Below are positions 56,911 through 64,000 of a stretch of DNA of 64,000 bases, one piece after another (positions within the stretch are counted from its first letter, which is position 1; the number at the start of each line of letters is the position of its first letter). The translations under genes were made by a program, and so were the position numbers. Source of the stretch: Rhinopomastus cyanomelas. Lineage: Eukaryota > Chordata > Aves > Bucerotiformes > Rhinopomastidae. Location of the stretch: positions 310,001 through 374,000 of the forward strand of contig VXBP01007595.1 of assembly GCA_013400115.1 (NCBI GenBank). Direction: 5' to 3'. The notes under the pieces are model-generated. The model saw nothing but the letters and a program-made list of their open reading frames with translations, was not told the origin of the DNA and made no database searches.

Positions 56911-57167
56911 CTCACCCCTCAAATCCAGCCCTCAAATGGTTGTATCGTCACACTTTTATTAAGGGAAAAAACCCCAGCCAAGCAAGACACATCAGCAGAA
57001 CCAGATTTTCTGTAGGCAGAGGAGGGGAGGAGGGTGACAGAAGTTACCACTCTCAAAAAGTGGAGCAAAGAAACGCTTCATCAGTCTCACTTAAGTTTGA
57101 AAGGGAAAACGCGAGAGCTTTTCTTCCTCTAATTCCCAAGAAAGTCAGTTTGGCTCTTTCCACAGAT

Positions 57168-57250
57168 TTCACAGAATCACTGAGGTTGGAAAAGACTCTT
57201 GAGATCGCCCAGTCCAACCATCACCCCTACTGTGCAAGTTCACCCAAAGA
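57168..57250 (-). mobile_element. Older CR1 3' tip
   Basis: 'acagaatcactgaggttggaaaagactcttgagatc' to 'ctactgtgcaagttcaccc'. Confidence 0.9.
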
Positions 57251-58132
57251 CTGATTTTGCAGACAGACTGATCAAAGCTCTTCTACAGTAACAATTCCTT
57301 GACAGAGGAGAGGAGAGGAGAACACCACAGACAGGCCGAAGTAGAGAACTTATTCTGCCCCATTTTCACACTCCAGAAACATATCTAGGACAGAAAGCCA
57401 CTTTGCTCCAGGTGCCTATAAAAGCTGTGATGGGGCTGCCACTGTTAGCATCAGCTAGAGCTGCCTTCAGCCACCCCACAACCCTTTGCCGCGTGAGACA
57501 CCTTCCCAAACCACTTGCATTTAGCACATTTCGAATGCCCATGACAACCTGACCCAAATACTTTCGATTTCCATTTTATCTCTCAATAAAACAAAACACT
57601 AAGAGAGAACATTATGAATATTTAAGTCCTACCTGCCCTTTCTACCAGCTGAATACATCTTTAGAAGCAGAAAACTCTCTGTCTCTCTGTGACTCCAGCT
57701 ACACCACACCTTTAAGCAATAGAATCCCATACAGTTGGCACATTCTTCATCAGAGCCGAGTTTGATCGCTGTTGTGATATTTTAATAACAAGGTAAAAGC
57801 CGCACGCACAGAAGAGCAGGCTGAGCAGGGTTTTAAAACCAGCCTGATCTTCAAAAGTAATAATAGCAGCACGTTCTCTTCTCCACTGCTGCTTTAGGTA
57901 ACGACTTTATTTGGGTGCCAACTGTCAGACTCACGGAAACATTTGGAAGAGTGAGACTGCTGAAGTACTTCCCTGTAGCAGCGATCACAACAGCCATGGA
58001 GATGACAGCAAGTGATGTTTCAAGAGAAGCACAAGATGGAGAGACACTTCAGAAGTGTTTGCCACAGAGTACCTGTGTAACACACACTTTCCAGGTGAAG
58101 ATTTCCAGCCATTTGAATTTCACTTTCACTAC
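57251..58132. other. Unique DNA
   Basis: No repeat or gene recognised. Confidence 0.45.
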
Positions 58133-58478
58133 TTGAGGGGTGATCTCATTAATGTTTATAAATCTGGGAAGGGTGGGTGTCGGGAGGATGGAGCCAGGCT
58201 CTGCTCAGGGGCATCTAATGCTGGGACAAGGGGCACTGGCTGTGAGCTGGAACAGAGGAGGTTCCACATCAATGTGAGAAGGAACTTCTTCCCAGTGAAG
58301 AGCACTGGAAGGGGCTGCCCAGGGGGGTTGTGGAGTCTCCTTCTCTGGAGATGTTTGCAACCCACCTGGCCATGTTCCAGCGCGACTGGATCTAGGGAAT
58401 CCTGCTGTGGCAGGAGGACTTGGCTGGATGATCTTTCCTTGTTCCATTCCAATCTCTAATGTTCTATGATTCTGTGAT
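58133..58478 (+). mobile_element. CR1 LINE, young group
   Basis: Sense copy with GDLINVYKSGKGGCREDGAR, GTGCELEQRRFHINVRRNFF and a full tip to 'gttctatgattctgtga'. Confidence 0.95.
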
Positions 58479-58679
58479 CTCCATCACAATTTGTTGGTCA
58501 TCGACAGCTCATTGAGGTTTAAGTTCGACTTCTTACTCCCTGGGTTTTATTTTTATGCTAAACACAATGAATTACAGTCAAGAGGCTGGGGGCAGGGAGG
58601 GAAGGAGGGGGCTGGAGATTGTTTTTGAATTTGCAGAAGGAAGATTTTGCTTTTGGGGGTTTAGGGCATTTTTTCTCAG

Positions 58680-58771
58680 GATAAACCTGCCTGGACCTAA
58701 GTGATCCTGCTGTGGCAGGGGGACTGGACTAGATGATCTTTTGAGGCCCCTTCCAACCTGTGATTCTGTGA
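58680..58771 (+). mobile_element. CR1 3' tip, young group
   Basis: 'aacctgcctggacctaagtgatcctgctgtgg' to 'tgtgattctgtgaa', with a 10-bp deletion in the terminal block. Confidence 0.93.
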
Positions 58772-59655
58772 ATTCCTACTAACTTTCACCGTTACCTTCT
58801 CAATGTCAGCATAAACAAAAGGAAGCAGATGCCTATAAAGGCAAAACGGGCCAAGCTTTTCGTTATTTATCAGGTGTGCCTGGTTTGAATAAGCACATTC
58901 CTTTACTGAACCGTCAGCCAGAATGAATAATTATTCCCCTCTTATTTGACAGAACTCAAGTGGTTGGCTAGCACATGTATACACACACACACACATATAT
59001 AACTTTATATGACATATTTTAGTGTAGGAACATAAATCTTCCACATTTCCTTTACATCCAAGTGACAAATGTCTTTGCTTTTTCATTTCACCACGTCTGG
59101 GAGCTCTGAATTCTATTTATACAGAGGAATAAACCAATTTGTTTTCCACCCAGAGGTCTCCCCCTGCCAGATCTGCACTACAGCTTCTGCGAGGCTGGAT
59201 GCCTTCTATCTTTCTCGATCCTTCCCTACGTTCCCAAGTATCATTCTGTCCATAACATCCCATTTCCTCACAGCTGTGTTCCATTAGCTGCCACGAACAT
59301 CGCAGCGCACACCAGCGCTCAGCTCAGCGTGCTCCACCTCAGCCCTCAGCTCCGAGAAGCGTGCACCTACCCACAGTGCTGAGCCAGCACTCACAGCAAA
59401 ACCAGTCGAGACAGTGGGAACCTACACGTCCAGTCACGGTCTGCTGGTTCCCATGTGGCTACTTTCCTCAGCAAAGGAAGGAGAATAAGCAGGACACAGA
59501 AAGGTAGAGCAAAGGGAAGGGACAAGCAGGGGAAAGAATTTATAAGTCCAAGTCGTTTGATTTTAAAGGAGCTTAGCCTGGGAAAGGTGTCTGGAGGCTC
59601 TTTGTCCAAAGGCTCACGCAAAGTGAGGCTAAGTCCAAAGCCACATCGAGCTGTG
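58772..59655. other. Unique DNA with a short microsatellite
   Basis: (CA)n then (TA)n at 58980-59001. No gene recognised. Confidence 0.45.
58980..59001. repeat. (CA)8(TA)3 microsatellite
   Basis: Compound dinucleotide run. Confidence 0.95.
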
Positions 59656-59850
59656 TTGTCTCACCAGGGCAGAGTAAAGGAGGAGGAGGACCTCTCTCCA
59701 TCTCCTAACTACCCCCCTTCTCATCCACCCCAGGGTGCCATTGGCCTTTTTGGCCACAATGGCCCACTGCTGGCTCACAGTCATCCTGCTGTCCACCAGG
59801 ACTCCCAGGTCCCTTCCTCCTACACCTTCTCCCCTCAGAGGTTCATGAAA
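59656..59850 (-). mobile_element. CR1 RT segment without 3' end
   Basis: The minus frame 59629-60039 contains RDLGVLVDSRMTVSQQWAIV, AKKANGTLGWMRRGVVRRWR and EVLLLLYSALVR, the most upstream ORF2 region seen in the window. The 3' part is missing, so it is a post-insertion deletion remnant. The frame runs on into unique DNA. Confidence 0.92.
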
Positions 59851-60112
59851 ATCTAACGCATCAGTCAAAGCTCCCCCATCTTTTCTAGTGGGAAAATACC
59901 TTAAATACCAAATAAAAGATAAGTAGAAGTGGGCAGAGAGATGACTGACCACTACTGATGCTGTTCTACGCAGGACACTACAAAGGAGCCCTAGAAGCTT
60001 CCCCACATCTTTAACTTTCACTACTTTAGTCCTTGACATGTTATTTAAAGATAAAAAATAGATGCAGTAAGTTGAATGCTCAGTGTCAATCTACCTGCTT
60101 TCATGGCAATGC

Positions 60113-60226
60113 CTCTGGATCTTGTTGGGGGATCAGGTTTAAGGGTGGACTTCTGGAGTAGGGTTGACGGTTGCGCTTGATGATGCCAGGAGTCTTTTCC
60201 AACCCAAATGATTCTGTGGTTCTGGA
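60113..60226 (+). mobile_element. Older CR1 3' tip
   Basis: 'gttgggggatcaggtttaagggtgg' to 'ccaaatgattctgtggttct'. Confidence 0.92.
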
Positions 60227-61217
60227 GTCTTGCAGTGGCTTTACTGGAGCAGGCAACCTCACAGGGAACGTTTTTGAAGACCTCCTTTGAAATTTCTGGC
60301 TATTGGACTCATTGCTAACAAAGCCACACGGATTTACCATGCCTGGCCCGCAAGTGTCGAGAGTGACAGGACGGCCTGGCATCTCACACGATAACAATTA
60401 TGTCCTCAGTCATGTCCCCCAGTGTTTATTCACGGGAAAGCCATTTATTCCTGTGACCTTTGCTTCCAAAAATTAAGCAGAATAATTGGAGGAATTACCC
60501 TATAATTGAAACCCACAGCATGACTACTGGCAGCCCAGCTCCAGAGATTTTTACCTTGAATCCACATCTCATAAAGTCTGTAATGAAAACTGCAATTGAG
60601 TACGCGGGGAAATAACAACAGTAATTACACGGAGCTGCTCGAGAAGAGCAGCGACGCTACTCGGCGCTGCCGGCGCCACAAACAGAAGGCGCAAGAGAAG
60701 CACCCCATGAATTCTTGACTAGCAGTCACCTTTCTGAAGTTCCTTTTGGTGAAACAGAAATCATGAGAAATAGACCCAGTTCCTTACTCGAACCTCAGCA
60801 GGCAAGAAGGACAAGTGAGACACGTGGAGCACACAATGTCACTGCTGTCTTGTGAGTTAATCAGACATGCTTCTGAGTGAAAACTAAACTCAACTAACTA
60901 GGGTTATGGTCCATTTTTCCTGTTTTCTTTCCCTGGTGCATGGCAGACAAGAGAACAGGAGACTGCAGGTAAACACATCGGCCTGGGGAGCCTTCCTCCA
61001 TCACCTTTGCCTCAAGTGTAAAGTTTTCGTTTAAACTTCAGCTTATCTGTCCCCTACACTCACAGCTTTCCAATAGGAACTTTCACACCCCTTTTATTCT
61101 TCCCTGTTTAGCCAAGCCTTAGCTACAGGAGAAGAAACTCATACAATTCATTCCAAGACAGGATTAACAAGAAAATAGATGTCGCTCAACGCTGAGCACA
61201 TTTCCAGAGCAGTAACT
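60227..61217. other. Unique DNA, about 1 kb
   Basis: 60420-60620 is AT-rich and conserved-looking (several TAATTG/CAATTA cores). A small CpG cluster lies at 60645-60700. No gene recognised. Confidence 0.4.
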
Positions 61218-61365
61218 GATCACAGAATCACTCAGATTGGAAAAGACCCTTGGGATCATCGAGTCCAACCATCAACCCTGCTCTACAAGGTCACCCCTAA
61301 AACAGATCTCCCAACACCACATCTAAGTATCTTTTAGGCACAGCCAGGGATGGGGACTCAATCCT
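61218..61365 (-). mobile_element. Older CR1 3' end
   Basis: 'gatcacagaatcactcagattggaaaagaccc' to 'cagccagggatggggactcaa'. Confidence 0.93.
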
Positions 61366-61667
61366 TTGCCTAAGGAGTCCCTCACTGAGTCATGACCTTT
61401 CAGACTAGCTGGGCTGCACCTTTTCTTACACTCAGCACACCCCAAAGAGAATTATAAGGGCTCTGAGTCCCCCATACTGGGTTTAGGCTTTTTGAATGCA
61501 AGCCAGGACCTTTTAAAATAGAGCCAGCTCCTCCCTAGTGGGTAAAAGAGGATGGCATCAGGAGACTTAAGAAACCTGCCTTCCTCTGCTCGGCCTGCCC
61601 TTTCTGAAAGGGTACCTTCATTCCTGCTTTCATCCTCTCTGATGCTTCTTGCATCCGAGACCCCGAG
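61366..61667. other. Unique DNA
   Basis: No repeat or gene recognised. Confidence 0.45.
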
Positions 61668-61815
61668 GGGAGTCTCCTTCTCTGGGGATGTTTAAAACCC
61701 ACCTGGACCTGTTCCTGTGTGACTTGGTCTAGGTGATCCTGCTGTGGCAGGGGGATTGGACTGGATGATCTTTGGAGGTCCCTTCCAGTCCCTGATGCTC
61801 TGTGATTCTGTGAAA
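61668..61815 (+). mobile_element. CR1 3' tip, young group, near consensus
   Basis: 'ggggagtctccttctctggggatgtttaaaacccacc' to 'ctgtgattctgtga'. One of the cleanest tips here. Confidence 0.96.
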
Positions 61816-62557
61816 CTAGTCTTTTAATCCACAGTTCTGTGACCATCAGAAAGCCAATCCAGCAGTCTCCTGAGTGTTTTCTCCTCATTGTTCTGAGGAA
61901 CTACCATCCTCCTGCAGGTTCACTCTCCCCCATCTCTGGAAACAAGCCGCCTTCCTCAGGCTCCATCAAACCCAGCACGCAGCAGGAGGAACAAGGCAAA
62001 CCAGCAGCTGCCTTCCTCCCTTCAGTACCACCACCGGCGAGAGAGCAAAGGAAATAAACAGCTGTTACAGCCCGTGACACTCTAATCGAGACTTATTCCT
62101 TTACCAGTGAGTTATTTAACTAAGACTGGAGGCCTTCAGAGTTAATATATTGTCCCGACAGAATTCAAAAGGCTCCTACTTATTAGCAGTCTGCGAGAGC
62201 CTCCCACGTGCGTGCAGCCTCCCAGACAGCTCACGAAGCCTGGAGTTCAGCAGGTGGCCACGCTGAGTACTTTGCACTTATGCTGCTCTCAGTTTTTACA
62301 GGGAAGATACTTTCATAAAGGATCACCAGCACCAAGTTTCCAAGAAGACACGCCGTGTTGGATGTTCACTGATATTCCTAAAGCATGCAGCCACCAAAAG
62401 GAAGCTAAAAATGCCAGCACACGCCAGGGACAGTAAAATACCCCAGAGAGAAACAATCTTCTGGGGGCAGCAACACAGGCACGAGCTATTATTATCGTTT
62501 TTAATCCTGCATTTGTGCCAGCGACCTGCAGGAGCCTGTATCTGGTGTTGTGGAGGG
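61816..62557. other. Unique DNA
   Basis: 62085-62200 looks conserved-type. Several 60-80 codon frames, none recognised. Confidence 0.4.
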
Positions 62558-62954
62558 CTCACAGAACTGTGGGATAATCATGGCTGGAAGGGACCTCCTA
62601 GATCACCGAGTCCAACCATACTCTACAAGGAAACACCTCAATACCTGATTGATCAACAAACACAATCCTGGCTGGAAAGGACCTCATAGACCAGCAAGTC
62701 CAACCAGACCCACAACAACAACAAACCTAAAGATCTGATTGATTGACAAATGCAAATTAACCCCCTCCATGCCGGCCACTAGAGCGGGGTGTGAAGCACC
62801 GTCCAGGGATGGCGACTCAACCACCCTTCCAGTGCCCAACCACTCATTCTGTGAACAATTCCTTCCTAACACCCAATGCAAACCTCCCCTGCCTCACCTT
62901 CAGAGCGTTTACCCTGGTTCTGTCATTAGTTACTGAGGAGAAGAGGCCACCACC
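62558..62954 (-). mobile_element. Older CR1 with a duplicated 3' end
   Basis: Two copies of about 90 bp ('ataatcatggctggaagggacctcc...ctgattgatcaacaaac' at 62573 and 'caatcctggctggaaaggacctcat...ctgattgattgacaaat' at 62662) precede the ORF2 end. Minus frame: NDRTRVNALKVRQGRFALGV. Confidence 0.88.
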
Positions 62955-63021
62955 TAAAGAGCACAGACACCTGGACTGAACCCTGAGAACCTCCATAGCC
63001 CAATACACAAAAACAGAGCAG

Positions 63022-63065
63022 TGAATCACAGAGCATCAGGGATTGGAAGGGACCTCGAAAGAAAA
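63022..63065 (-). mobile_element. CR1 3' terminal fragment
   Basis: 'gaatcacagagcatcagggattggaagggacctcgaaag'. Confidence 0.9.
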
Positions 63066-63143
63066 GAATGCTCACTGCTGATGAAAACATCTCCCCAGGC
63101 AGAAGTGCTTCCAATTATTTACATTGACATGCTGATTAATTAG

Positions 63144-63317
63144 AGAGTCACAGAACATTAGGGATTGGAAGGGACCTCAAAACATCATCCAGTCCAACCC
63201 CCCCCCCCCCCCCCGCCACAGCAGGAATCCCTAGACCAAGTCGCACAGGAACATGTCCAGAGAAGGAGGCTCCACAACCCCCCCGGGGCTGCCCATTGCA
63301 GTGCTCTGGCATCCCCA
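63144..63317 (-). mobile_element. CR1 3' end, young group, with C17 expansion
   Basis: 'gagtcacagaacattagggattggaagg' to 'cagtgctctggcatccc'. The usual five or six Cs of the tip have grown to 17 (63198-63214), and about 20 bp after 'catgtcc' are lost. Confidence 0.95.
63198..63214. repeat. C17 homopolymer inside a CR1 tip
   Basis: A single-base run, partly perhaps a sequencing or assembly artefact. Confidence 0.9.
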
Positions 63318-64000
63318 TGCTAACCTAACCTGCCTTTTTTCCCTCTCCTATCCTTTCCCATGTCGTAGCTAACATATAAAAAAAGCCACTTCATGAACCA
63401 CCACGTCTCAAGGCACATTTCATATGCCCCTTCCTCTATTTGCTTTTGCTGGATTCTAGTCCCTATTTTCATTTCTTTTCCTTCTTATTTTCTTCAAAGA
63501 GGTTCCTGCTTTATCTCTGTGCAGCAAAGCACATCTGGCTCAGCTCCTTGGCAAGTTCACAGGCTAGACTTCCTTACAGATTCAAACAGCCCGTGTAAAA
63601 AGGAGGGGCAGCATATCACAGGCTCAGAGTATGCTGCAAAGAGCCACAAGAACCTCAAGAGGCTGATCTCGCCCGGCATCTCCAGCGCTCCCTGCCCAGC
63701 ATTTACGTTTGCAGGAAATAAGAGACACGGAGAGCATCCAGCTGATGGGTGTTGTTAGAGCTATGTGCTGAAATCCCGGTTCAGCTTCCGGATCTGAGAC
63801 TCGTTTCCTTCAGGATTTTCCACAAGCCATCCACTTCTACCTTCAGGTTTGCGTGCGTAAGGCATCAGCAGTCCCCTGCATCCTGCGGAGATGCCAGACC
63901 GGCCTTCCGAAGGGCTGCGCTGTGGCAGAGGCAGGAACAACACGTAACAAAAACCCATGGGGAAACGTCTAACACAAGGGCTACCACAAACAAAGAGCAA
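63318..64000. other. Unique DNA to window end
   Basis: The plus frame 63393-63758 (121 codons) and a minus frame open to the window edge (63761-64000, ENPEGNESQIRKLNRDFST-stop) are unrecognised. The minus frame could be the end of a coding exon entering from the right, but no evidence beyond openness exists. Confidence 0.35.

Noticed and set aside
1..64000. CRISPR array, operon or phage-like organisation
   Set aside because: No spaced direct repeats, no ribosome-binding sites, no long ORFs; the DNA is vertebrate and the repeats are dispersed LINEs.

Overview
The window is vertebrate, almost certainly avian, nuclear DNA. It is a non-coding, repeat-rich region with no bacterial-style gene organisation. 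The main evidence is about eighty copies and fragments of CR1 (chicken repeat 1), the LINE family that dominates bird genomes. My own intervals add up to about 18 kb of 64 kb (about 28%). That is well above the genome-wide CR1 level usually quoted for chicken. Together with one very similar dominant copy type, it suggests a lineage with a recent CR1 burst such as woodpeckers and relatives (Piciformes) or hornbills/hoopoes. The lineage call is inference; the CR1 calls are read from the sequence.

Two CR1 age groups are visible. A young dominant group has the antisense tip motif 'cattagggattggaagggacct'; its sense tip ends 'cttccaatccctaatgttctgtgattctgtga'. Older, more divergent groups have tips such as 'caggttggaaaagacccttgggatcat' or 'gatctggtttaagggtgaac'. 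Most copies are 5'-truncated to the 3' tip plus the last part of the ORF2 reverse transcriptase (peptides such as GDLINV.KY.KGG, ARL.S..S.DRTRG, R.TEHW..LPR). A few reach further into the RT domain (LVDSRMTVSQQ, PQGS.LGPVL.NIF). Every copy is truncated or frame-broken. Three clear nested insertions (9103-9704, 36246-36925, 39297-39645) give a relative chronology.

Layout: 0-13 kb, alternating young CR1s and unique DNA with several candidate minus-strand exons (7851-8034, 10016-10167). 13-26 kb, the densest CR1 stretch, with one (TG)n microsatellite. 26-46 kb, sparser, with a solo retroviral LTR (28180-28528, 6-bp target duplication), the best candidate coding exon (29378-29520, minus strand) and a 3-kb CR1-free block (33.3-36.2 kb). 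45.8-46.5 kb, a CpG island with a consensus minus-strand splice donor. 46.5-64 kb, more CR1s, microsatellites and AT-rich unique blocks that look like conserved non-coding DNA.

No complete protein gene and no tRNA, rRNA or CRISPR locus was found. The only coherent gene hypothesis is a minus-strand gene starting at the CpG island near 46.4 kb and running left through exons near 29.4, 10.1 and 7.9 kb. I could not name the protein from the exon peptides, and the phases show that further exons would be needed, so this is a hypothesis.
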